From the NCBI GenBank assembly GCA_032622095.1, contig CP136066.1, positions 168,466,664 to 168,530,663 on the forward strand: a stretch of DNA of 64,000 nt. Reading direction: 5' to 3'. Under the pieces are notes generated by a model that was not told the origin of the DNA, did no database searches, and saw only the letters and a program-made list of their open reading frames with translations. This document shows positions 43,691 through 56,136 of the stretch, piece by piece. The translations under genes were made by a program, and so were the position numbers. The first letter of the stretch is position 1. Each line of letters starts with the position of its first letter. Origin of the DNA: Siphonodentalium dalli. Its lineage: Eukaryota; Mollusca; Scaphopoda; Gadilida; Siphonodentaliidae.

Positions 43691-45768
43691 AAATTGAGAA
43701 ATTGACCTATTTTTTGTCGAATCGCCTTTCCGTACGTTGAGAAAACCTACTGTGTAAGCAATTTAATTAATAAAACATTTTCCCTACCTGTTTTAGCCAA
43801 TCAACGATGAGTCTCTTCTTCACTGCTGGTTACAGCTATGGCTGCTTTTTCCTGAGATGTTGTCCAGATGCTCTTCTGAATCTGTAAATTTGGTAATATT
43901 CACGTTTTATCACTCATTCAGGTCAGCGTGCATATGTAAACAGCTTTTCAACGGAGAGTCGATTCGCTTCGCCGCATAAAAGTTCGTTTTCCCTACGTAT
44001 TTTGCGTCTAGTTGTGATTATAAACCTGCATACTAAGCCTAGAACTAGACGACGTGTTGGGGAATTTCGTGGTTATTGCAAATTTCCCATAAAACTGAGC
44101 TGATATGTGATGCGTCTATCAATTTTATATGTCGATAGGGGTATATACGCCGATTGCCGTACATACAGCATTTGGCAAAAGTGCCAGACCTGGTGATGTA
44201 GCGTGATTGGTTTGGGTGGGTCAGTAAACAATTCCGCTGCTAATGATGTATAATATATATATTCAACTAACCGTTGATTGTGTTTTTGAAGCCCAAGTCG
44301 GTGTAAAAATCGCACTTTTTGACCCAGTTTAGCGGACATCATCTCGAACCAGTGAAATTTTACAGTCGCTTTGCGTCAGACCTGTGCTCATAACCAGAGT
44401 TTTTCTTAACCAATTTTTACAGGGGATACAAATGTACATCAAATTGAAGAGTAATAACATCTTTCTAACTATATATGAGGCATTTATGTTACACAAATTA
44501 TTTTGGTGTATTTTAACCTGATTGTGGACATTGTAAAAATAATACAAAATTGTGCCGGGCCAAGTTGGATACCTTTCTATAAGGATTAAGTATTATTGGG
44601 GGTGGGGTCAATTTATGTTCTGAGGACATGTATATAAAACTACCAAAACCTGCGGTTGAACAATCTTGATTGAAACAAAAAACGGCTGTGTTTGAACACG
44701 ATATCAATTAGCTGATCGATCACTCGAAAATCTTGGAGCAAATTAGTTGTATGCCAAATTGCGATCATATGTAAGTAAACTTACCATACTACGGCCCGGA
44801 ATAGCTGACTAGAAGCAGCTGAAGTAGAATAAAATCCATCAAAGATGTCGGCTGCATCAGAACGCATGCGGCTAATCATGTGACCACCGTGAAGGGACAT
44901 AATCCATCCAGCGCAAGAAACTGTTGTAAATGCTGTGCGCTGACTATACACATGGATATTACATCAGAAACTGTTGTAATATTATTAGGATTTTTTTGAG
45001 TGTATTGTGGCCCACATGGAACGCAATCGACCAAATCTTTGTCATCCTCGTGGTCGAGCAAAGCTTGGTTTTACTACTAAATTTCAGTCTAAACTAGGTC
45101 TAAACTGGAGATGCCGATACGGACCCAAATGTTAATTGCTGTCTTGAATGTACTAGTTTACCATAACAGTGTCGGTTAAACACACCATTGAGGGACAGAA
45201 GACTTATTATGAAACTGGGAGTCCGGTAGTAAATGTGTTTCGTATATACAGTAGCTAAGTTGAATGTTGAACTGGAGACTTGTGTTTGTATTATTGCGGT
45301 TACATGCACGTGATCACATATATCCACTCATTTTCTCAATCTCAGAAGCCGGCTAATATTAGTTTGCAAGGGTTGAGAAGAGAAAGGACTCACATTAAAG
45401 TTTTGCATCAAATTGTGAAAGACTTATCACCAGTCTGTTCTCCTGGAAGTAAGCAAATATTGAAATTATTTCAAAAACACAAATAAGCTCATATCGGTAT
45501 TATTTGAATCGGAATTGACGCTCTGCGTGAACCTAAATCGGATTAGATATGAAACAAATCATTGGTATAAGTCCAGGGCTTATTGAAATAAGATAAATGA
45601 ACCAATGTGAATATTTACGTTCAATATGAACCTTTTTCACGACGATGTATTGCTCACACCTGATTCATCAATACAACTATAAATGTGTTTAATGCGTAAT
45701 TTTACGACGTTAATAGTTACTTTTCATATTTCATGTGAAAATGCATAAAAGCAGTTATTCATTTTGAC
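43691..45768. other. Intergenic, nothing recognised
   Basis: Small frames on both strands have no family resemblance. A segment near 45595-45660 (ATGAACCAATGTGAATATTTA) resembles 11770-11830 of the duplicated region, a short dispersed repeat. Confidence 0.5.
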
Positions 45769-45867
45769 ATTTGGTTCTGCTGGATACCCGCTCATGTCGG
45801 GATGTGTGGCAACGACTTTGCCGACAACGCTGCAAAGGCAACTCTTGAAACGAGATCCAGTATATAA
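45769..45867 (+). mobile_element. LINE RNase H fragment
   Basis: The frame IWFCWIPAHVGMCGNDFADN, then AAKATLE, is the C-terminal end of the RNase H domain of Jockey/I-type LINEs (WIPAHVGIxGNExADxxAK). It stops at TAA. The rest of the element is missing. Confidence 0.85.
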
Positions 45868-46456
45868 TCAGATTATACCACTTTTACTGGACCTAAAGTC
45901 CCAAAATAAGGTTTTAATTGAATTTTTAAATTGGTACAACCAATATATATGAAAGCATTGCCAAATAGCCGGACAAACACATCAAATAAACACACAAAAC
46001 ACGAGGCATATACATGTAATTGCCTGTTTCTATAAATAACATACTCAACAAAAACTCTGCAGCGATACAATCATTCCGGACGCAAAAAATTACGAAAATT
46101 GAAACATTGTTCTCAGTTAACACGACGGGTGAATAAAAAACCCTCTTTATTCAAACCATAAACGGAAATAACTGACAAAAACGCTCTTTAACGTTTCATG
46201 CTGGTCTCGCGTGTTTGGTTTCATTGATTTGAGTTAGTCTTTCCTTTGTCATCACGAAGAGTGGTCGATGTATTTGTAGACCTGATATGACCAGCGGAAC
46301 CGGGTCGGGATCTGTTCGACCTATTCAAAATATCATTAACTCCAGACTGATTAAACCACCCACTATTTTTGGGCAGCCTGTGAATATTGGTATTCGAGAA
46401 TGTAACCTCAACCAGTTTGTTGTCATGTAAAAGTGCGTTTGCGGGTTCCACGAACC

Positions 46457-46513
46457 TAGATCATGCCATGAATCTCAACTTCTATCCAGAGTAGAGATTC
46501 ATGGCATGATCTA
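46457..46513. repeat. Perfect 20-bp inverted repeat
   Basis: TAGATCATGCCATGAATCTC is followed, after 17 bases, by its exact complement GAGATTCATGGCATGATCTA. Confidence 0.95.
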
Positions 46514-46674
46514 CTACGAACAGTGTGGTGACGTTTGTTTTCTAAATCGAGAATGGTTATATTATATCTTCAGTATTCGAAGCGGCATCGTCACATTTGA
46601 CATACATGTAACGCATACCAGAACGCTGTTCCATGAGAAAATTTTCCATGCCATACTTGCGTAGTCCTGTTTAC

Positions 46675-48201
46675 TGATGTGTTCACATCAGAAGTCGATC
46701 TCACATAACAGACAATATTTATATGGGTAAAGTCTTCTTACCAGTGGGCAGTAGTAGTAATAGAAAGCAACAATATTACATGGTAGATATAAAGAACAAT
46801 TTGTCAGACTAACTATACAAATATTTCTAGGCAGATGTTATAGTCAGGCTGAATATATAAACTATTTTAAGGCATAGACAAGATAGGTTAGTAAACAATA
46901 CGCCCTGACTTGACTAAATTAATGTTAGAGAATGATGTGCAACTATTTCTAGTTTATAGTCAGGCTAACTATATATTACGTAATATAAGGCATAGCTATG
47001 ATAGGTTAGTAAAATAGTACTGTCACCAGAGTTGATGCTAGATAATGAAGTGTTAAATGATAATGAAATATTCGCTAGCGAATAGCCCGTGCATGTAAAA
47101 ACCACAGGTCTAAACACATGGAATTTGTTTGGAACTTTCTTTTCTGTAGATTAATAGGTAACACTATTCAATCTAAACAAAACTCGATATTACAGAGTCT
47201 TATAGAAATCGAAATGTGGAACCCAACACATAGTTCCTTAAATGAATATAAATGATAAAAGCGTAAATAAATGATATATAATCGAATACAAGCATACGTA
47301 TATCATATAAATCATTAACTTAATCAAATCAATCTTTTTTAAGATATACATTTTGTTTGAAATAATTAAAAGATCAAAATTTGCAAAAATCATATAGGCC
47401 TACATGAGTGTTACAGCCAGTGCAAGTGCTGATGTGTTCACATCAGAAGTCGATCTCACATAACAGACAATATTTATATGGGTAAAGTCCTATTACCAGT
47501 GGGCAGTAGTAGTAATAGAAAGCAACAGTATTACATGGTAGATTTTAAGAAGAACAATTTGTCAGACTAACTATTTGTATAGTTAGTAACTATTTCTAGG
47601 CAGATGTTATAGTCAGGCTAAATATATAAACGATTTTAAGACATAGACAAGATAGGTTAGTATACAATACGCCCTGACTTGATTAAAATAATGTTAGAGA
47701 ATGATTTGCAACTATTTCTAGTTCATAGTCAGGCTAACTATATATTAGGTAATATAAGGCATAGCTATGATAGGTTAGTAAAATAATACTGTCACCAGAG
47801 TTGATGTTAGATAATGAAGTGTTAAATGATAATGAAATATTCGCTAGCGAATAGCCCGTGCATGTAAAAACCACAGGTCTAAACACATGGAATTTGTTTG
47901 GAACTTTCTTTCTTTTCTGTAGATTAATAGGTAACACTATTCAATCTAAACAAAACTCGATATTACAGAGTCTTATAGAAATCGAAATGTGGAACCCAAC
48001 ACATAGTTCCTTCAATGAATATAAATGATACAAGCGTAAATAAATGATATATAATCGACTACAAGCATAAATATAACATATAAATTATTAACTTAATCAA
48101 ATCAATCTTTTTAAAGATATAAATATTGTTTGAAATATTTAAAAGATCAACATTTGCAAAAATCATATAGGCCTACATGAGTGTTTCAGCCAGTGCAAGT
48201 G
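46675..48201. repeat. Tandem duplication, two ~0.76-kb units
   Basis: The unit starting CTGATGTGTTCACATCAGAA at 46675 starts again at 47429, and the end word AGCCAGTGCAAGTGCTGATG recurs at 47415 and 48188. Units are 754 and 773 bp and nearly identical. Each contains an internal repeat of about 130 bp (ATAGTCAGGCT...GATAGGTTAGTAAA). There is no coding potential. Confidence 0.92.
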
Positions 48202-48896
48202 CTGATGTAGATTACAAGATATAGAGACCAGTTTGCCAGACAATTACAAAAAACATGTGGTACAACAGAAATACATGTTCAGTAGTTTGGGTATTAACAG
48301 GGACACAAGATTTATGTCCTCGTGGTTAAACTCAACATACAATTTTCATTAATCTTTTGTCTTGCGAGAATTTCTATGCGAAATTTACGGTGTTGAAAAC
48401 GTCAAAGGTAAGATAATTCATCTGTTATGTCTCATTCGTTCAATTGCGTCAATGTTTGACCACAGTATGTCAAGCTCTGAACGTTCAGATAGTTGTTTGC
48501 TGGAACCAATTCGTCAGGCCGCTTAAAGTAATTATTCGCGCGATAACGCAACTGGTGGACGTTCTGTTTAAATTATTGGCAGTCTTTTTGTTGATTGTTA
48601 TATATACACCAGTGATCAAATCAAATCAAATCAAGTTTATTGTCTATGTAAATCAATTAATGACATTTAGACATCAGTTAACATATATACATATAATTTA
48701 CATGTTACACGCGTGCGTTGTGATATGTTTCCCCACAGCAACAGGCAGCCTTGAGCATATTAAAGCCGCACACATTTCTTGGAAGTCCAAAAAAATGCAT
48801 GCAGCTCCAATCTACCCACGACTACCAACCACTGTGGTAACACCCTCGTTCCACCACCCCGCCATACCACTTCACCGGGCGCCATGGTGGAGCACA

Positions 48897-48936
48897 CCCC
48901 GCTCCACACGAGACAAATGCACCGTGTGGAGCGGGG
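48897..48936. repeat. GC-rich perfect hairpin
   Basis: CCCCGCTCCACACG and its exact complement CGTGTGGAGCGGGG are separated by 12 bases, in an unusually GC-rich patch for this window. Confidence 0.9.
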
Positions 48937-49756
48937 CCCGATCGACCCAGGCATCCCTCCGCGGCACCGCGGAGCTGGTGCACTTTTACTGACCATTTCT
49001 TATTTTCCATATATCTGGCGAAATATTCTGATTTTAATTAAAATAAACTTTAGATGAGCCTAAATAGTTCATTGATAATATAAAACAAGGTATTAAAATT
49101 AGTTAATATCACTAGCATTGTCGCTGTTGGCATTGATTTCGATAGCTCACGATATATATAATGTATCGGCACAGAACTACACGCATTTAAGCTACCTCTT
49201 CACGCCCCTGTTTTCATTTCTGCTATTTTTGGCACATTGTCAAATTAGGTCAGGGACCATATGAGCGCACGTGCAGATCTTGCTGAGCGGGTAACCTTGA
49301 CACGATGACACAGTTAGCCAAAAGGCAGTGACCGACTGGTGTGTTCGTGAATTTGTGATTTATTTCTGGAGTTGTTCGGTAGATTTAAGGAGTGAATTGT
49401 GAATGTATATATGGAGTCTTGACGCGTAATTCTAGGTCTGAGCTTACTGGAAACAATGACATACTTTAATCTGTCATTTATCGTTTGAGTCAAATACACT
49501 TCAATTCTTAAAAGTAACTACAGAATTTGACCCCGTCTGACTCAGTGACTGCGTGTCGTAGAGTGCCGATTCATTACAATATCTGTGTTAGAGATATGGT
49601 GTTTGAAATTACAGTCTCATTAATATTTTCACCATTGCGGCATGGCCAGAAGACCGAGAAAGTGAGGGGTTGTAATATATACATGGTGAGTATCATATAG
49701 ATTACATTAAATATCATTTCATGCATATTAGTATTACTACTATTCATGAAATTTCA

Positions 49757-49785
49757 GGGGGGTGGGGGGGGGGGGGGGGGGGGGG
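49757..49785. repeat. Poly-G run (~28 G, one T)
   Basis: A near-homopolymer of G that could form a G-quadruplex; its exact length is doubtful in any assembly. Confidence 0.9.
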
Positions 49786-51796
49786 TCAGGTGACCAAACC
49801 ATTATGGGGACCTCCAAGCAAATCTCCACAGCATAAGTTGTATATAAGCAGTTATCTGTGACGTAAATCAGAAGTATCTTTAAACATACTTTACATTTAA
49901 CTGACGGATTGGGGTTGGTAAAATATCTTTTTGCTATAAATTTATGGCGATTTTTCCCTGGATTTGCAACATTTGACAAAAATTCAGAATAATTACACCA
50001 GCTTTCTAATGCTTATAATGGTACATCGACCCGACTTACTGATAAATTATGTATTATTTCCAATAGCACACAACATCACAATCAGAACATTTTGAAACTC
50101 TGTAAACCTTGCTGCAGAGGCTCGCATAAAGGTGCCCACCCCACAATGGCCACATAACCGTCTCCCCAAATACCTACAATAATATTAAATACATTCATAT
50201 CTGAGAGTGACATTAGATGAATGAACTCCCATAATTTATTAACCTCATACTAGTATATTTATCATCGGCATCACTAATTATTATTACATATTTTTTATAA
50301 TAATATATCAAAGACAGAATTTATTTAGTTTAATTTTGTTATATGAGTTCAATTTTACATTTAGATTTAAATTTGGGATTGGTTGGTCGACTGCACCTCA
50401 TATGAGTTCTCTTTAAAGGATCTGACGGATTAGTATTATCCATGACCATTGAACATAAGATGAAATTGTTCATGTTTTCTAAGATAGTAATTAAAATCAA
50501 ATAATACTGATTAGAAATGGACAATTCATTCAATTGCTTGTCTTAAATTAAAATTCATTTTATTTGTTTTTTCAGTTAATGTCACATCGAGTAGTCACTT
50601 AGAATAGATTATTTCATAAGTTTTCATAAGAGGACCAGTCAGTTCACCAATCTCCCCAGTTCCCCAGAATTGAGGCTGTTGGACTTTAGATCTATTTTTA
50701 ATGTTTACAGATTAATTACTATGACAATGCACAAAATGGATTCGTGTGATGTGTTAAAGCGACACACACACAATATCTGAGAGGCATGTGCATGCACCAT
50801 TGCTGACTTAGTTAACCGGGTCTAACTAAAATTGTGGAACACCAGTATACATTACATATCCCATATTCTCAGTTGGTTGCACTTTTAGCCTCAGGATTTC
50901 CACCAACGCAGGGGCTATGATCGTCAACATGGGGGATATATATATATATAGAAAAGTCACATAGCATCTCAAATTGTCATTATAAATTAAATAGAATTTA
51001 AATTGTCGGATTTAGTTTATTATAAAAATAATTATCTGTTATAACGTTCGAGTAAAATTTCAATAAAAATTTAATTCTAAACAGCTCGACGCTGCAGTCT
51101 GAAAACAAAATAAAACGTTCATTGACTTTCTGTTCGTTTTTGTTGGAAAATTTAGTTATTCTTGTTGATAAATTGAGTTATCAAGTCATTAACTACCCCC
51201 AAAAATTTAAGAAATAATGATTTAATCTTCGTCTGATTCTAACGGAGATCTGAGAAATAAATAAAAACAGTTGTCGCCTAAGGGTGCGTACGACAGGGCG
51301 AAGTCAGCGGGGGTAAGGCGACAATCTCGCCCGAGTCGCCTTGTGACCTGAGGCCTGTAATATACCATGTTCCATGAGCAAGATTCATAACTTAAGGATC
51401 TACCATATGACCCATGATATAATCATGGGGTTGGGTAAATGCTCTGGCTATGCGCCTGGAAGATACATGCTGCCCAAATGTAATATTATAGTCTGGGGAT
51501 CATCCTGGATAGGGTGGGATAAATTCTCTGATATGCACTTATGAACATTTAGACATGTATGTGCTTATCTCTAGTATACATGTAGGAGTTCTTCATATCC
51601 CAAAAGCATATAATTAAGAAATAAATGTACGGCGCATCGGCATGTATATAGAATTTGTATGGTGAGGTGAGCATACAATCATGAGGGTGAGTCGTACAAT
51701 CAGTATATTTATAAACTCCAAGATAGTTATAATTCCTGACACCCAAATTCCGTTCCCGTTATATAATTACGTCTAATTATTTGGACAAGTACTTAC

Positions 51797-52032
51797 TCAA
51801 AGAATTCTCTTGTGGGACCACATAATCCAGTCCCAATTCTGGTTTTTCATACCCTTCAGTTTGGAACTGAACTTTAAGACTCCGGAAAAACGAGAAGCTT
51901 TGGCGATTCATCGCCCTCTTCACCGACTCCAACAACTTCCTTCTGTAAACTCTTAACATCATTGGATTCTCATCCTCGATAAGTATTTTACTCCTCCATC
52001 TGGACAAGATGTTTTCAAGTGTGAGTGGATCA
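51797..52032 (-). pseudogene. HECT E3 ubiquitin-ligase exon with a frameshift
   Basis: Minus-strand exon between the acceptor TTTTCTAG and a perfect donor GA|GTAAGT. It encodes PLTLENILSRWRSKILIED, LRVYRRKLLESVKRAMNR, FSFFRSLKVQFQTEGY and LGLDY. One base is then missing; in the next frame the exon continues G-PTREFFE. LxVRRxxLLE...LxVxF...GxDxGGPxREFF is the start of the HECT N-lobe, which transfers ubiquitin through a Cys in the C-lobe (not in this exon). The single missing G in the GG of DYGGP kills the frame unless it is a sequencing error. No other HECT exon was recognised, so this is a fragment or a broken gene. Confidence 0.75.
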
Positions 52033-52469
52033 CTAGAAAACAATTAATTTCAATTATAAGCCATGATAAATACAAAAATAGAGCTATACAAATTTGGTTT
52101 TCTTAGTAGGGTAGCTTAATCGGGAGCAAAAATTTAACTTTGGTCAAATTCATCCAAAGAAATATTATAGCTAAATTGATCATTCTGACAACCCAAAAAC
52201 AATGAGTGTTAATTTGAAAACGGACCACGACTGAACGGATGAAAACATGAACAAACAAAATGAAACACTATAACATTCATATGCTTGTTGTACATTAGCA
52301 ATACAAAGGTAACAATATCTTCAAGTTTCAATTCTCTACATTTATTAATGGGAGGAGTTGAGTACACAATGAATGTACTCAAAATCAAAATGGTCCAAAC
52401 TTCTTCAAGTCAAGAAAGAGGGATAACTTGCAAGATAGCCTAGCTGAAGCCGTAGGGCATTGAAGCCAT

Positions 52470-52990
52470 GCACAAGAGGGAGACGGCGAACACAGAGTGG
52501 TAGATATTCAGGAGGAAGTGTTGAAATGGAGGCAGTATCTTCGGGAAAGACGATTTTTCGACCCAGAAAAGTGCGCACTTGAAACCTTATCTGGCAAAGA
52601 ATTTCTATAGATAATTGTCACATAACCGAAACGTGTAAAAAAAAACTTTGATGCTTATTGTGACAACATTCTGGAAGCTGAAGTTATCGTAGACACTCCT
52701 GGGTATGAACATATATTATTCACAGAAGAGGAGATAAGAGAAGCGTCTAGTTTCACTAATAAGAAAAAGAGTGACTTGAAACCATTGTGAAAAATCAACT
52801 TTCCGATATGTATGTATCTGGAGCAGGTCCCATTTACGAACAATTAGCCACAAGATGGAGTGTTATTCGCAAAAAGACAAAGAAACACATCATATCCTTC
52901 TATGAAGAAATTACAGCCACAACAGAAAGTATACAGAGCGAGTTTTCACTCAGTCGAAAAACATATTGTTTTGGTAAGTTTATTAATTAA
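52470..52990 (+). pseudogene. Decayed coding-like region, unidentified
   Basis: Plus-strand frames such as VVDIQEEVLKWRQYLRE, NFDAYCDNILEAEVIV, HILFTEEEIREASSF and GAGPIYEQLATRWSVIRKK succeed one another with stops and shifts between. The mix of charged and hydrophobic residues looks protein-derived. I do not recognise the family; a transposon relic is plausible. Confidence 0.35.
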
Positions 52991-53942
52991 AAAATTTATC
53001 ATAACGTGTGTAATTCAACTTCTGTCCGTTCTGGCCATTTCAAGAAATACAGACTAATGAGCGTACGGATAATGATTATTCCATCCATTCAACAATTCAA
53101 CCATCTCGCCACGTCCCTTGACAACTGTTACACACATGTGTGCCAATATCGCAGACAGTAGCAACAAGCAAACTAAGATGCATGCATCAGGTCAGCCATA
53201 AACTATTTATTTAGCATAGAATAATTCAGTTCGGTTGCAGTTTCACAACGTTACAACTGACATACGATTACACAAGACGAACCTTGAATGTTGAACTATG
53301 TAAGAGTGAATATTAATGTTCTAAATCCCATGTTTCACCTTTAGTGGTAATGGGGTCGTAGTTTATTAACACGCAAGTAGTGTAATTAAGTACGGGTAAT
53401 TAGAAGTAACAAATCGTTTAGTTTCTATCGTATCGGCTAAAAGGGATGAGCAGATTGCTGGTGATGAATGTTCTCGTTAGCTGCCAATATAATGTGCATA
53501 TTTGCCCCGTTACGTTTATACACTGTAGCATTGGCGGGCCAGAGTGTGCTGACATGTTAATTGTTTGGTTCATTAATAACAGATTAGCAGGGATTTGTCG
53601 TGATAACGTATACGTGGAAATATGCTACCTAAACGGTTAAATTAACGGTTGATCTATTACACCACCGTGTATACTCGGTTTAAATAGGTATATTATATAG
53701 GGACGTGTGCTCAATTTTGGTGCGGACCGATGATAAAAAAAAATCAAAGGTAAATGTCGGCGGGCGGGATGGGATGGCCATTTTTTCAATGCTTTTTAAA
53801 GAAATTGAGCAGTTGCAGCAGCAGCAAAAAAAGGGTGTACAATTGGCAAATGATGAGGGGCGGCGTGACGTGTAACTAGGATTGAAATTAGATATGCAAT
53901 TTGGAGATTATTGGATGAGGGATGTTATATTAATTATATTAA
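52991..53942. other. Intergenic, nothing recognised
   Basis: AT-rich DNA without a convincing gene or repeat. Confidence 0.5.
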
Positions 53943-56136
53943 AGGGACGAGGGGGCTTAGTTGTCGAAAATATTCATATTTGTTCCAAACACCGTAAACA
54001 GAAAAATATTAAAACGCATACATTTTGGTTCAAATATACGATCACTATCGCGTAAACATCATGCTTACATAAAGACCTACTAAATTTTACCTAAACAAGA
54101 GTCTGATTGTGTTATAGAAGGCAGCACAATGCTACTGGCTAATCACACATATATCCGATACTTCACACACGTATATATATATAATATCGGAAGAAACCCT
54201 CTTAGCATATTACATGTGTCCAACGCTGCGTGTCTCGTCCAATATGACTTTTCACCACAACCTGGAGTCGTACAAGAAGAAAAAAACAACTACTTCCAAA
54301 TGAGCCTTCAAGTTAAATTATATTACATGTCTACCTAATTTGTGTGTGTGTGTGTATATATATATACAGACCCGTGTGTGTGCCGTGCAATATACGTACC
54401 TAAGCCTAACCACCTATAGTCACGCCCTATATAAGCGATAACCCTACATGTGATATCCCTACATCATGTGACCACTGTTGAGAAAATGCACACGAAGTGG
54501 TGAAACAGCGGAGAGTATAAGAAAACGAACATGTATACATTCACCCCAATTGATTGATGCCATATGTGTGTCTTTGATTGGCTGGGGTGTGAACCAGTTT
54601 ATAAATTATCACAGAAGTCATGTAATTAATGTTGAATAGTTTCACTTCGGAGTCAGAACACTACCGAAACATTGTCTCCAGTGTTCTGAACGATAATTCC
54701 ATTATGACAAGGCGAAGAATAACTTTTAACAGTCAAAACAATTTATTATCACAAGGAATAATCTATGTTATCAAGAAACATGTTATTAGTATAAAAACGG
54801 TCTCAAATTCGGGGACACAATGGTTTATTAATGCTGATATATAATGCAGACGCAAAGATTCGATGTCAACGAGCATTAGACAAATTGTTCAACAGGAATA
54901 AGTAACACCAAACCATTCAGTTAACGTTTGATTTAATTGTAATTGACAGGTAATCGTCGTATAGAATGTGGCTCAATTTTGTTTTCCTTGGGGCGTGAAC
55001 CGTTTTATAAATATGTCATAACACTTTTGGGTATACGTACAAGAGATAGACCACCACCGCTTTCCGCTTAATTGTACATGTACGCTTCCATTTTATACGT
55101 GATGTATTTGATGGAGTGCTATAAAGAGTCCCGAAACTGATATTTCTCAAATTACAAATGTGGGAGCTGTTGGAAGGGGCCTGGCAAAATGGGACACAAC
55201 GAGTGTCTAGAATATTCATGGAAGCACAGACCCAGTAGGAGCATTCGTTGTTTGAAATGTGCTTAATTCAACGAACTTAAATAATCTTCATTTATTATTG
55301 AAATTGACAGGTAATATCGATCAAAATCACGATTTTCGCCCATATCGGGGTTGGAATCTGTGGCATAAAGCATAAGCATAAAATACATTGTAAATCACAT
55401 GAACAACGGCGGATAGACCAGTTACTTAACATATATGAACATTTCCAAGCATGTTTATAAAGTTAAATATAAACCTATGACGTGTTTTGATGATAAAAAC
55501 CCCAATTCCATATCCAGTAACTCAATTAAAGACATCTTTCCAAACATACATGTATTTGTCTTAAATAAAAAAAAATACACGATATACATGTATACTGGTA
55601 CTGGTATGTTAACCCTAGAGTACGGTAGTTGTGGTTCAGCCGCAGTGCAGATGCCGTTTGGCCACAGTGCTCAAATTCAGTTACAAACCCTGAAAAGTAT
55701 ACTGCGCAGTGAGAAATTGCCAACTGAATTGTATCAGGTACGGTACATGTGACCAAACAAGCTAACTACAGGTACATATACAGACTACAGCTCTGACTAG
55801 TGAAATTAAAAATTTAATTACATTGTAGTAAAGTAGTTACATGTAGGTATGTACATTATGAAGCTTGTGGCCCATGCTTATGAATTGAATTTTGAAATCC
55901 AAGATGGCTACCGGCTGCCATCTTTTATGGCCGAATGACCCCAAAATGACTTTTTATGCTTTTGTTTACATAACAATGGTCAACCATATGACAATAACAT
56001 ACTGTTTATGCGATATTTCTTATTTTATACGGACAAAGTCTGTCTACATTTTGATGTTCTTTCTGTTTGTGGCGGTTTTTGACGGTTGGAAATATTTTCA
56101 CATGATACCCACCGCCAAGCCCAACCGTACCTTTAA
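53939..56136. mobile_element. Long TTAA-flanked element sharing ends with the 0.5-kb MITEs
   Basis: TTAA, AGGGACGAGGGGGCTTAGTT and the next ~200 bp match the left half of the MITEs at 25.8-27.3 kb. The last ~190 bp before CCAACCGTACCTTTAA (about 55945-56132) match their right half. Between the halves lie about 1.8 kb of other DNA in place of the ~110-bp MITE centre. Frames inside (for example 55435-55752) match no transposase. It is either a longer non-autonomous relative or a MITE split by a later insertion. Confidence 0.7.
54338..54368. repeat. TG/TA microsatellite
   Basis: TTTGTGTGTGTGTGTG leads into TATATATATATA. Confidence 0.85.

Larger units (their letters stand above)
48202..51796. 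other. Intergenic, gene-poor
   Basis: It contains an AAATC microsatellite (about 48611-48632), a GC-rich hairpin (48897-48936) and a poly-G run (49757-49785). A 182-codon frame at 48444-48992 crosses the hairpin and has no family resemblance. About 48520-48610 resembles 56965-57085, a dispersed repeat. Confidence 0.5.

Noticed and set aside
48444-48992. A 182-codon ORF, the longest single-frame ORF on that side
   Set aside because: No family resemblance; the last third is a GC-rich hairpin region open in several frames on both strands.
49740-49979. A proline-rich ORF
   Set aside because: The proline run is the translation of the poly-G tract.
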